From Rotaria socialis (taxonomy: Eukaryota > Rotifera > Eurotatoria > Philodinida > Philodinidae), in assembly GCA_905331475.1 (NCBI GenBank), contig CAJNYU010000718.1, positions 62,001 through 126,000 on the forward strand: a stretch of 64,000 nucleotides of DNA, in the 5' to 3' direction. Under the pieces are notes generated by a model. It worked only from the letters and a program-made list of their open reading frames with translations. It searched no databases and was not told the origin of the DNA. The position numbers and the translations under genes were made by a program. How positions within the stretch are numbered: position 1 is the stretch's first letter; the number at the start of each line of letters is the position of its first letter. Shown here piece by piece: positions 1 to 14,600 of this stretch.

Positions 1-1
1 A

Positions 2-1358
2 AAAGAAATTCAAAGAATTGAAGGACAACTTCTTGTTGCAAAGCAAATATGCCGTGAAAATGTATTAATTTGTTTGTTTCAATTGCTTTTGTTTTTAAAT
101 ATTATATTTTTAGTTAAAAGAAATAAATCGTTTAAAAATAGAACAAGAAAATGATTTTATTCTTCAAGAAATTAATCGTCTCTTGTCAATTAAATCCCTG
201 AATTCAAATGAACATATTGATCAATTTAATCAATTAGTCAGTTAATGATAAACTATTTCGTTTGTATAATCATACTTTTGTTAGCTTCATTTAGTTTATC
301 AACAACAAAAACGACAAACAATTACATTAGATAATACAGTACAATTGAACAAACAAGTATCATTGAAATTTAAAATCATTTTCTGAATATGCTCTATTTT
401 CAATGAGAATTTTTACACCTAGCGGCGGCATTATAAGATCTTGTTGCTTTGCAAGAAACTGATAATAGTATCATAAGAAATCGTATGTGACTGTAAGAGT
501 TTCCAAGGGTTTTCCACCAGTAATTGATGTATTGACATAGCATGATTAGATTCTATGGTAGTTCGAAAGATTTTACGTGATTAGATCGCACGATATTACC
601 ATAAGGATGTCTCTACCTGATATGTTTGACACGATAGATTCAACTTTATCATGTCTAGTCTTGCTAGGAGCAATTTTCAACAAATCCACCTCTTGTGAAT
701 ATTTAAGACGGTGATTTTATTTTTCTATTGTTCTCCAGACTGAGATATTAGAAACGATAATACAGTCAAAGGAGCCGAGTGCTATTGAAGAAAAAACTGC
801 ACATAAATGGTTTTCGAAATTTAATTGCCCGCTATCGAATTATTTCTATGATTCAATTTGAATGAAGAGAGGACGAGAGAGTTGTCGATGGTTTTCAAGA
901 GTGTCGGAGGCTAAAGACGTTGTAAAAAAATTTGTCCGAAAATTTTTCGTAACAACTGATCATTTTCGAGGAATAGCCTCTTTGCCCGCTCGCTCAACAT
1001 GAATCACTCGATATTATCTTTTATCTGCATAGGATGAGCAATACCATTCATTACTGATTGATCTATCATCGAATATAACTGAACTTGAATCATTATTTGA
1101 TTATGGTAAAAATCTAATTACAGAACCAATTACATCTGTCAATTTACTTAGTAGTAAGTTGATTTAATGAATCAATATCGTCGATTTAGTTTTTACTGAC
1201 TAGATACTGTTTCATTGCAAGAAATATCCGACGATTCTTCAAATGATTATACGAAAACTCAAGACTCAATTCAAATCACCGATCTTCAAAAACGTATTGA
1301 TACATTGAGTAAACGACTTACTAATATTCATCAATGTGATGATTGTTTAATACAATGA
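2..1358 (+). CDS. 3' end of a coiled-coil protein gene (5' part outside window)
   Basis: Six exons join in one frame: 2-61, 114-236, 285-356, 1033-1105, 1124-1153 and 1204-1358, ending at TGA 1356-1358. Together they give about 170 residues. All junctions are GT-AG, and the phases agree (phase 1 at the last two junctions). The translation is rich in Gln, Glu, Lys, Leu, Ile and Asn with heptad-like stretches such as LKEINRLKIEQEND and ITDLQKRIDTLSKRL, so a coiled coil is likely. It ends with a short Cys-containing tail, HQCDDCLIQ. No domain specific enough to name a family is visible. The 676-bp intron 357-1032 shows nothing recognisable. The gene starts left of the window, so length and function cannot be judged. 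Confidence 0.6.
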
Positions 1359-1851
1359 GAAAAGAATCGTTCTTTTTCACTTGTCAGATTATCATTTGCA
1401 AGAGACTCCTTTGATACATTTATATTTCTTATAGTTTAGTAGTTGATTAACGTATAAAATTATTTTTTTGTTAAAATTGGAAAGAAAAAAAAATACATAT
1501 TTTTTTTATCAAGCATTACGATTGAATAATTTTCATTCTGATAATCACTGACAATACAAATATGTTCATAATTGAGAAATTTAAAAAACCGAACATAAAC
1601 TATTCTTACATTCTTTGTTTGTATATAAACAAACGTTTAAAAACAAGAATACACAATAACAATCAGAAACGGTTTAAGACAGAAATATAAATTTGTGGTA
1701 TTTTATTGTTTTGATACTTGATTCAAAACAATTAATTACAGCACACATATTCTTATATTTATACATTCATTCTCAATATAAGGTGAAAACAGATCTTGAA
1801 GCTATACAATTAAATATATCAGACAAATAAATGTTTTTTGCTTTTGCTCGT
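1359..1851. other. intergenic, convergent 3' ends
   Basis: AT-rich spacer between the stop codons of the coiled-coil gene (+) and NUDT9 (-). It must hold both 3' UTRs. No ORF, repeat or RNA gene is recognisable. Confidence 0.5.
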
Positions 1852-3645
1852 TTACCAATGAGCTTGATGAAGATTTGCAACGCGTTGAAGAAAATCAGCA
1901 TGACTGGCAAATAAGGGTGTTTCAGAGCCAAGATCATGCCAAAATGCACTTAAGGCATCGCTGCCACCATGAACATTGATTAGTGCGAGATGTTCATTGT
2001 TTCCATCGTGAAAATTGTATGCTGAAAGAAAAGCCATTATGAATTTAAGAAGAAATTTCTTAGACTTCATTGTATCATTTCACTAATTTCGGTTTCAGGT
2101 TCGGAAAATTTTCTATTGGTCTCTTCTTTCTTTCTTCATTCATAGGTTTCAGAGAGATGTACTAGAGCGAAGAGCAATCAGACATCGTCAACAGTAACAT
2201 AAGTTTTGTAGCCGATAGGTGCTATTCTAATTCAAATTTTTTTCAAAGAAAAAAACACACACTTTGCAAAGGTACATCGGCCTCATATAGGGAAGCGAAT
2301 CAATGCAAAAAAATGATTTTTGTCTCCATCATTTTGGGATGAATGAAAAACGTTTTTTGTGCATTGTTGAATATATCGGGTTCATAAATTTTGGATCGGG
2401 CCATTATTAGCTAGTAATTTCATTCGAACTCGAAACTAACCCTGCTGACTTCAGCGCTTCTCTTCGATAGTAATAGAGTCTGATTTAAAAGTTGAAAAAC
2501 GTATATTTTTGTCGATATATCCTCACTATTGCATGTGTCTACTGAGTGAAGAATCCAGACACGATAAATTGTAACATCAATGTGAACTATAAAATAAAAT
2601 ATGTTCGCCCATTAAGTTGCAAAAAATTCATGTAAATACTCTGCCGAAGATGCGCAACTGACTAATATTCTTAACTGTGACTTATAGTATAGAAAGCGAC
2701 TAATAGAACTTAACGTGATATTCATACCTGTTGTTTCCATCCAACTATTATCTGTATTTCTATAAAATAAAAGATTAAATGAATGGTTAGATTCAACATG
2801 AATTCCTTTTCAATACCTAGGATCATCAACGTAACCACAATAAATGCGAATGCCACCATTTTCAAAAATATCTTTTATTGTTGCTAATAAATCATGTTTG
2901 TTGCGTTCATCTAAGTCAGGAAAATTAAGTGTTTCTTCTTGAAATTCACGTTGTAATGTCTCAGTAACTTTCTCTTTTTTATCAACCATTCCGCCAGGTA
3001 TAGCATATTCATTTGTATCTTTACGTTTTATACAAACAAATTGTAAAATTGGCTTTCTCGTTTCTGTATGAATTACTTTTTCACCATTTGCATCACGTTT
3101 CCATCGTGTTACAATTGGATCGGCGGCATGATTAGGCCCGAAATGACCTAAATTAGTGGTATAAAATAATTTATTTTCATAGTTTGAAACATACCAAGAT
3201 GTCCGCGACCAGTAATACCGGTGCGTCCACACGGATTCTGTGGTACACGCCCAATAATTTTATAAGTACCATGATAAGATCGCCGATCGCATAAACGATC
3301 ATCGGAGTTCCATGGTATTTCCACAGATGAATCCTGTCGTGGGTCTCGATCGACATACTCTTTAGTTGATGTTCGAACTTTTTCCGCAGTAAATTCAACT
3401 GGTTGATAATCAAATGATGATGACCATCGTACTTTTTCATCTGGTATGACTGGTCTTATTATGGCTACCTGATCCTTTGTACCCGTACGAGTAAATTTAG
3501 CATTAGCACATGTTGTGGTAGATTTCACTGGATCACATCCACGACCACAATTACGACATTTATGATGAAGAGGAATACCATTCATGTCATAATTGTTAAT
3601 GCGTGTACCCAATAAGATACCCATACGCGAAAGAAATGGTCCCAT
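1852..3645 (-). CDS. NUDT9: ADP-ribose pyrophosphatase, NUDT9 type
   Basis: Hydrolyses ADP-ribose to AMP and ribose-5-phosphate; animal NUDT9 is mainly mitochondrial. Four exons on the minus strand (3195-3645, 2817-3147, 2728-2759, 1852-2021) total 984 nt, 327 aa, against about 350 in human. The N-terminal part carries the family pattern PDEKVRWSSSFDYQPVEFTA and the run GRTGITGRGHLG, continued after an intron by HFGPNHAADPIVTRWKRD. The Nudix box lies at residues 203-225 (GGMVDKKE...REFQEE). The catalytic REFxEE is intact, unlike the inactive box of TRPM2. A 32-nt exon gives NTDNSWMETT. The last exon gives the conserved end FASHADFLQRVANLHQAHW. The start at 3645 is the first Met in the open exon; an extra upstream exon with a targeting peptide cannot be excluded. 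Intron 3 (2022-2727) is 706 bp with nothing recognised. Confidence 0.93.
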
Positions 3646-4523
3646 GCTTGCTACAATTCGGAATGAATAAAGTGATGTTCGAATAGAAGAAAAAGAAATT
3701 AAAATATCACTATCATCTAGAATAATTTCTATATTATATCTAATTGATTATATGTCCTACGTAAGTAAGTTTGTTTACTATCTATAATTTATTTGCTTTT
3801 TTTCTTAATATTCATCGGGTTAGTCACAATGTGAAAAGATTTTTTTGTCTTACCCAGTGACGTCAATCGCCTACACATGAAAAATGAAAAAGCCCTGTAG
3901 GTCTCTTGTTTTAACGAAAAGTAAAGAGACCGAACAGAAGTAAGTCACTACCTTTCATGACGTGCTACTTATCGCCTATGTAGTAACACTCTTTCACTCG
4001 TTTTAGTTCTGTGATGCGTTGCTAAGTGATGAAAGGAAGAAACAGGAACGGCAAAAAAAAGAAACAATCATCAAATGAGAACTTTCTCATCCTGGCATCT
4101 ATAAGAGAAAGAATAAAATAAACTGTTGCGTTTTTGTTTTTATTTTATACATCTTGTGCATGTGTATCACAGAGGAGAAAAAAAAAGAAAGCAAAATAGT
4201 GTTGGATCTTCACGTACAAATAAAAAAAAGAGAAAAATAAGAAAAGAGATTTTTTTTAATGCTAAACAGAAAACTAAAGTACAATTTGTTAGAAATCAAT
4301 TAATCTTTCTGGACCCAACACAAAAATTACGTCACTGTATTCGAGAGAGAGAGAGAGAAAGAAAAAGATATTTATATCTATTTATAATTTAAAACTTTTG
4401 ATTTTATTAGAAACGAGAAAAGAAATGGCAGCCAGAGCAAAAAAGAAAAAAAACAAAAATAATGATAAAGAATAAGTTTCTATAATGTGGAATTGAACGC
4501 GTCAGGTAAACTAAACTGAATTT
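3646..4523. other. intergenic with low-complexity runs
   Basis: Spacer upstream of NUDT9 (-) and downstream of GOLPH3 (-). It holds purine-rich low-complexity sequence, including a GA run at 4343-4357. The 88-codon plus-strand ORF at 4126-4392 is Lys/Arg-rich low complexity with no codon-use or domain support, and I do not call it. Confidence 0.5.
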
Positions 4524-7194
<2,671 letters not shown>

Positions 7195-8960
7195 ACTTTT
7201 TCCTTTTTGTATTTATCCAAAAAAATTAAAACGAAAAATATTTTCTTCTACAATAAAAAGAAATGCATGCATAATCAAGGTCAGCTGATCAATAGGTAGG
7301 TGTGTATCGCGGAATCATAAAAGTTCAAATTGCAGCCGCGTAAATGATTGATGAATTATTTCTGTTCTTTTTTTTTCTCTTAAGCCTGGGAAATATATTT
7401 TACATCATACGTAAAGTATGAGTTAATTCAATACACAAGCATTTTGATATCTATGTTTATTTTTTTTGTTCGTTCATTCATATTGATACTAATAGACAAT
7501 ACGATTGAATGAGTCATAGAGTATATTTCAACATACATTTTTTGTATATGACTAATGATTAATAGAAAATATAGCAATACATCGATTCTTTTGCAATGAT
7601 TTATTGAAAAATATATCGGATATCAATAAGTGTGTAGCAAGAAAATCGATGTGCGATTGGTTAACAACGACATCTGTAGACAGAGGAACTAAATGAAATG
7701 AAGATTCGAAAAAGTATCAAGTTAGTCTATGTTAATAGATTGAAGAAATGTGAGTAAATCAAATTAAATAATTCAGGGAAGCAATAATTGCATATTGCCT
7801 TACAGATATGCCTTTCATAAGAAAGTAATAACAATTTAAATGAAATATAAACATATATTTAGCTGGAAAACACAACCGAACATTAGTTTCGATGTAACAA
7901 TAAAATATATGATCTCTATTCAAATAATCTTGTTCGAATAGAGCATACAGATAGCTGTATCAATTCGATAATAACAATACACAAGATAATCTCTATCTGT
8001 TTCTCTCTACAAAAGAAGAGCATAGGAGTACAATAATTTTCATACTATCAAAACTCATAAATAATCTGTTTAGTCATAAAATAGTTCCATGAAACATTTA
8101 AATAATCGAACAGGAGAAAATAAGTTTATACATTTAAAATATAAATTTATTTCATTATGAATACTTTCACTATCTAAGCCATTTTATTGAAACAAAAGTT
8201 TGCACACCTGTTTTAACCAATTATTTTTCTCTCTCCTTTCATCTTCACAGTGGCAGGTGAGAAAAAAAATGACGAAGAAGAAGGAGAAGAGCAATCAAAT
8301 ACAAATGAGATAAATGTACCGATTATCAAAATCACAGGTTTGTTTAAAACAAAAAAATACTCCGATGGCCACAAATAACAAGTGAAACAATACTATTGAC
8401 CCTCAGTTAAAGATTTACTTCAAATTTTTTCCGAAATGAAGAAGATTATGATTCGATCGAATGTTCATTCAATACGTTCTTGTAACATACACACAATTGC
8501 CTTTTAACACCTTTATTCCATTGAGAGTAAAACTCAATTACGTCTTACACATCACCAGTCGGAGATCATTGTGTGAAAGTTCATGTTAAAATTTTGTTTT
8601 CTTTCAATTGTTAATCATCACTAGATGCAGCTATTTCCTATTCGAATGTGTCATTATGAGAAACCGGATGCAATCGAATAAAAAAACAAAAAAAATCGAT
8701 AATATGCATGTTTCTTTTTGTTTTAACGAATATCTCCATCTGCTTGCATTGCACGGTACATCATCGCAATGTTTAGTTGTATTCTCACTCGCTCGTTATG
8801 ACACCTTTTCGTTCTAAATATGATGGGCGAATAAAAACGAAACATTAGTTGAGCATCTGACGATGAATTCTTTCTTTCGTTTTCTCTCTCTCTCTCTCAC
8901 TTCCTTCCTGGTTCAATTATGTCAATCGATAGAAAATGAATCGACACACACCTGTCTCTA
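7195..8960. other. intergenic, 1.77 kb
   Basis: Upstream region of GOLPH3 (-) and of the orphan gene at 8961 (+). A CT run is at 8883-8899. Two exon-like pieces, about 8254-8337 and 8407-8506, join in frame through GT-AG sites to give a Glu/Lys-rich peptide ending at a TAA. I found no start codon or upstream exons, so they are not called as a gene. Confidence 0.35.
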
Positions 8961-9503
8961 ATGCTCGTTCATTCATTTCATAAAATGATTCATGTACGTA
9001 TTGACAATCAAAACTCAACGGCGGTTGATATTTATGTTAACATATCTCCTAAGAATACGATTACGACTTCATCACCAATTCCTATAAGTGATTATCGTAC
9101 TAATGAAAATGTATACGATCGTTTATTTGATACGGCAACGTGTACGCCACGACAATCGAAAATTGTTAAAAACCGAAAGGATTATGTTCGTCCAATAGAT
9201 AAAAAACATTACACACTTGAACAAATACTTAATAATGTTGAAACTATACAAAAACAATATGAACAAGTTGTCCATCATCGAACAACGCCAGCATCAACAC
9301 CATCATGTTTTTTTACATTTAAACAAATTACGAAATTATTAAAAAATCTACGAACAATTAAAACGAAATCAAACGATGAAAATACGATTAACAAACAATA
9401 TTCCGAACATAAATCTCCATTTGTTTTCGGTGGCGAAACATTACAATGGATTGCTTTTCCTCAAGATGATTCTCATATTTATGAAAATGAGTTTATTGAA
9501 TAG
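8961..9503 (+). CDS. hypothetical protein, single exon
   Basis: An uninterrupted 180-codon ORF, long for this AT-rich sequence, with a poly(A) signal 90 bp downstream. The reading frame is closed by TGA at 8937-8939, so the start is ATG 8961 or the in-frame ATG 8985. The protein is basic in the middle (KIVKNRKDYVRPIDKKHYTL), with a predicted helical, Gln/Glu-rich stretch after it (LEQILNNVETIQKQYEQVV). It ends with an acidic tail, DDSHIYENEFIE. No signal peptide, membrane segment or known domain is seen. I do not recognise the family. It could be lineage-specific or a fast-evolving member of something known. Confidence 0.5.
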   Translation: MLVHSFHKMIHVRIDNQNSTAVDIYVNISPKNTITTSSPIPISDYRTNENVYDRLFDTATCTPRQSKIVKNRKDYVRPIDKKHYTLEQILNNVETIQKQYEQVVHHRTTPASTPSCFFTFKQITKLLKNLRTIKTKSNDENTINKQYSEHKSPFVFGGETLQWIAFPQDDSHIYENEFIE

Positions 9504-9593
9504 AGCAAAAATTTCTATTTCTATTTTTTAGTATACCGGTGTTTCGTTTTGTTTTTCTGTACATATATTTTTGTTTTTCGATGTCTATTATAA

Positions 9594-9599
9594 AATAAA
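9594..9599 (+). promoter_or_regulatory. poly(A) signal of the 8961 ORF
   Basis: Canonical AATAAA 91 bp after the stop codon at 9501-9503. Confidence 0.55.
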
Positions 9600-9603
9600 T
9601 AGA

Positions 9604-11690
9604 TATGTGATGTCATCAAAAAAATAACTAAACCGACTTCGATCTATAGATGTGCATGACATAATCATCAGAAGATACAGTTGATTCATAAAAATAATAC
9701 TAAATTCCTCGAGTTAACTGTGAGAATGTGAACAAGGTGCCAAAATAGATATATATTTCTTTATAGTTGTACATCGTGGTACCGATGTTGGAAGTGTGTG
9801 AACATTAAAATGATCAAATAAAGATCGAATGAGCTTAAGTTTTTAATCAATACTTATTTTCCAAGCGATTTTGCGAACTAATAATTTACGTCTATTCATA
9901 TGACACCCGAATTCGAAACACGCTCGAATGAACAAATGGAGTGTTAAGCAGAATTTTCACGACGTGTGCAATAACTTAGGTATTTATCGATTTTAACAAT
10001 TATGATAGAAAATAAATGTTATGCCGAAGTTTTTTTTACATTTTCCATAGACATAAAACATTTTTTGTTGCTGTTGTTGTACGAATATAAGCCGTTGTTG
10101 ATTTGTGATTTCTCATTATCTCCTCTCGGGGTGCTTCTACGCGATACACATAATTGCTCATTTATTTTCAAAGCTTTTCATTTTAAAGATCGAAACGATT
10201 AATGAATGATCAAAGTCATTAGTGTTTGATTGAGCTAATTAGAAAATGAGCCGTGCGCATCTGTAAAACAGAAAAAAACAACAACAACTATATAGCGATT
10301 TAATAATCTACAAATATTTTTCATTTTAGTACACTACGCTTTGCTGAACAACGGCATCCTAAGCTAATTGAATTGATTAACAATAAGAAACATCGCAGAG
10401 TGAGACAATGAGCCTCTGTATAGTTTAGAAAATAAATGTCAATGATAGATATAAAAATTTATTTCATGATTCAAAATTCTTTTTCCAGTTTTGAGAATTT
10501 CTCATAGGAGAAAAATATCGACTGGGTTGCATTCGAACCATCCTGTGGCTAATGGAAGACAAGATATGTATGTTATACTTATAAACCTATGAGATGCTTC
10601 ATTTTTCGTGCATTTTTTTGACAACAATTTGGAAAAACTTTGGCTATAAATAATACTTGATATATTTTAAATATGAAAAAATATTTCTTTTTCTTTTTCC
10701 TCTATCAAGGGAAATAAGAAAATATTTGATTAATAAAGAATTGTATTAATCTAAAATAAGAATATTTTCCTTTATCTGATCACTTTTGGGAAAGAATTTA
10801 TTTTCTAGTATTTCTATTTAACACATGTGCTTTTACATTCTTTTCATAAGCTCATTAATATTATGTTTTTCGTCTGTAGAGAAATTTTATTTCAACTCAA
10901 ATTGGTTATAATAAATATTTCAGTTATTTTCGTAAATACTCTATCAAGAGATCTATTGGAAAGATAGAAAACACTCAAATAGAAGTCTGACAACCAAAAC
11001 AATCGTTTTATTTTCATTCGGCTATAATCAAGATAGTTCATCTTTTTTTCTTGGTTTGCTTAGACAAGTTGGAACAATATTCGGCAACCTTCACAGCTCA
11101 TCTTTGACGTCAATGAATATATTTGTATGATTTCTCATCTCCTTTTCACTATTCTAATTCACTTGCATTGTGAAAATTCGTTCATGTATATGATTCACGT
11201 TTAGTTATTGGCATGCTTGGAATACATTTTCTAAAATAAAATTAACGCAATATGATCGCTGCTTTTGAAAGCAATGATAATTCAATTAATGTAACTTGTC
11301 AGCTAAATTCCCGATAAATTAACAACGATAAATGATGTTGTGACAAACATATCATAACAGCGATTCTGTTCGCTGACATAATTATTGTTTCATATGAAGA
11401 AAAATATAATAAGAATCTTGGCGGAATATTTATTTCTCTTCATTCATCGTTAAAAAGAAAAGAGAAAACTTCTCACATCAAACAAATAAGAACGTAGATA
11501 TAGAGCAAAATGACTCATCGACTTCCGCCATTCTTCATTCATTTTCATTTGATACAATCAACCAACCACTAGTTATCGTTGTCTTTTATTCCTTTTAAAT
11601 TTATCCATACTACGTCTTTCTTTTTCTCGCTAAGTAAATGTTCTAGCCAAAGATTCTTTCATTTTCTCATTCAGATTCTTTTTCTTCGTC
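9604..11690. other. intergenic, 2.1 kb
   Basis: Mostly AT-rich with no convincing ORF. A stretch at about 10330-10411 after a good acceptor reads TLRFAEQRHPKLIELINNKK and ends in TGA, like a terminal exon, but no partner exon was found. The last few hundred bases must contain the promoter and 5' UTR of the PTPN23-like gene. Confidence 0.4.
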
Positions 11691-14600
11691 ATGAATATGG
11701 AAGGTAAGCGTAAAGATAAAAGATTACTTCTGTTGCTTGCATATAGTTCCTTCGTTCAAAGGTTGTCCACGTCTTCCTGCTATATATTTTGATTTAAAAT
11801 TATCTCTAGAATCAGTTGACTTATGCGAAAAGATTCCGAATGTAAAATCCTGTATTTTCTAAAAACTCAAATCCATGCTATTCTATTTAGTACATTACGG
11901 CTAACTATCAGGAAAACGGTGCCAATTTTTCTAGTGAATGTGAACAAATAAATCATCTGCGTGAAGTAAATTAAGAAACGGAATAAAAACATTTCATATT
12001 CGAATTGCGCTTCTTTTGTTTTTCGTCTATTGAAGCATGCCATTAACTGTTCAATAGACGAATCTAGCGTACGTTGTCTTAAACGTTATTTTTGCCAATT
12101 GCAATTACTACGGAATCGTTTTCCTATGCTACCTGATACAGAATGTTGTGTTCGATTTACATGGTAAAATTGAGAAACATATATGTATATAGTTTGTTTC
12201 TGGATCATTTTTGTTTTCTAATAGGGAAGACGGATTTCAAAAAGATGAAAGTACATGTAATGATATTCGGTTTGAAGAAGCTTCTATTTTATATAATATT
12301 GGAGCAATATATTCAAGACTAGGTGCCAATGAAACAAGAAAAACTCACGAAGTATATTTACGGAGAGAAAAGTAAGGCAGAATAATAATATTATTTTGTG
12401 ACATTTTTTCAGAGTTTGAAAAATGCTTGCACTTATTTTCGTTATGCTGCTGCATGTTTTGAAAAACTACGTGATCAATATACGCCGTATTCGGTAGATT
12501 TTACTCCGGCCTTGTTAACATGTCAAGTTGACATTCTTTTGGTAATGTTTGTTTTCTTTTTCCGATATTTTCCATCGAAAAATTGATTTGTTTCAAGGGT
12601 CAAGCACATGAAGCTGTTCTTGAAAAATCTTTTTTGGATCAACGACCACATTCAGTTAATGCGCATGTAGCAATGAAAATCTCAGATTATTATCAAATGG
12701 CACTTTTGAATCTCATGAAAACAGAAATCGCTTCCATTGTATCGAAAAGATTTCGCGTAGGTTGATACAAACTAAATCAGTCGTAAGGTGCCAGGTCAAC
12801 TGAAGTGAGCCTAATTTTTTAAACCTAAGTGCGCTACTATCAACGTGACGACACGTTTTAGGCTCACTTCCTACGAGCAAGGTGCCACTGCAAAATTAAC
12901 GACTAATAAGAATTTCATGTCCAATGATTGTAATTTATTGTCACCAGGTATTTTGCTGTTAAATGTGTTAGTTGATACAATGCGTTAAAACAGTATCCTA
13001 TAATTTCAATTATTTTCAAACGTTCGCTTTGAAAATTTCCCTAATGAACTTTTAGAGCGAAGACCTATAAGAAAATTGTCTCGGCACCGTAGAATTATAG
13101 TAGTTTGTAGTTTATTATTAGTCATATGTCAACGACATACGACGCTGCATGTGGGTGAGTGTGAATTTTTGAACATGATCAGTACTGGCAAATCTTTTTT
13201 TATGCAATACAGGAAAGAATCGTGCTGTGATTCTAAATCCGATTCATTAAGGATAATCTATCACAGAGTTCTATTGATAGTCACGCTATCGCATGAGAAA
13301 ATTCGAATTTTCGCACGACTTACATGGTCGTAGAACGCTTTCAATCCGATGACTTTCTTTCGGAAGAGACGCACTCGAAAAAAACCTTTGAAACCAAGAA
13401 ATTTGAACTTGATCTGTGATGATTTAGCGGCTTGTAAGCTTTTCTATGCTTGTCATAGTTGAAAACGGCCTATGAATTTTCATTAAATTCTATCTAGTTT
13501 ATTATTAAAATTAGGATTGTCTAAAAGCTGCTTGAGATTTATGGTTTATATACATAATTGTCAGGTATTAATTTACCCTTGAAAAATGTCATGACATAAT
13601 TCAGTATTAGTCAATCAAATTTTAAAATAAAAAATAATTGTTATATCTTCTTAAAGGAAATTGTGATAGTCTACTATCCGGTAGCTTCTATCTTTACTTT
13701 TGACGAGTCGGATTAAAAATTTTATCGGAACTTTGTTTTCCTTAAGGAATGGCGTGTTACTCTAATATATAAATCATCATATTATCTCGCAATAACATAT
13801 TATTGCAATGGTCTAATAGCAGAAGACAATAGAAAACATGGTGAATGCGTTTGCTACTATGAAAATTCTATTGAACGACTTACCAATGGATGGAAAACGG
13901 CGGAGAAAATTTCAACAGATAAAACAAACGCATATAAAGAAGCAAATACGTTTACCAATGATATGATCATGAGAAAGTATAACGAAACTTTTTCTTCTTC
14001 TTTGTTAAATCGATCTTTTTCGCATAGATATAAAATAGCCAAACGTGATAATGATAATGTTTATTTTGAAAAAATACCTGCATTATCAAGTCTACCAAGC
14101 GTACAAGGTAATTGAACCGAGCTCGAAAAAGAACTAGTTTGTAATAAAATATTTATCACAGGCGCCATTGTTGCTAAATCGCAAGCCTTCGATTGTCATG
14201 ATCCGGATGTATCTGGGCCGGATATCTTTCGAAAATTAATACCAATGGTAAATAAAAATCGCCTTCTTTTTTTTAGATATTGAATTGTAACTTATTATTT
14301 ATTTTTAGGCTATACATTTAGTCGTATCGGAATATAGTGAAGAAAAAGCAAATCTTTTACGTGAAATAGTTGAACTAACAGATAATAAAAGTCAAGAACT
14401 CGAGTAAGAAAATAAAAATCAATATATATATATATTTACATTTTTTATTTTTTGTAATTCAAGAAAATTTATGAATTGCTTACAATTGGATCGTATTCCG
14501 CTAAATTATGAGTATCTTCGTTTACCACGTGAATTACTCGATTGTTGTGCTACTGTTGCTAGCCGCTCAAGTATGCCTAAAGATTTGGTTTCAGCAATGC

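Noticed and set aside
4126-4392. 88-codon plus-strand ORF
   Set aside because: Lys/Arg low-complexity sequence over purine runs; no splice, start or domain support.
8254-8506. Two exon-like pieces giving a Glu/Lys-rich peptide
   Set aside because: GT-AG sites and frame agree, but no start or upstream exon was found; kept only as a remark in the intergenic entry.
10330-10411. Possible terminal exon (TLRFAEQRHPKLIELINNKK...)
   Set aside because: Good acceptor and a stop, but no partner exon or recognisable family.
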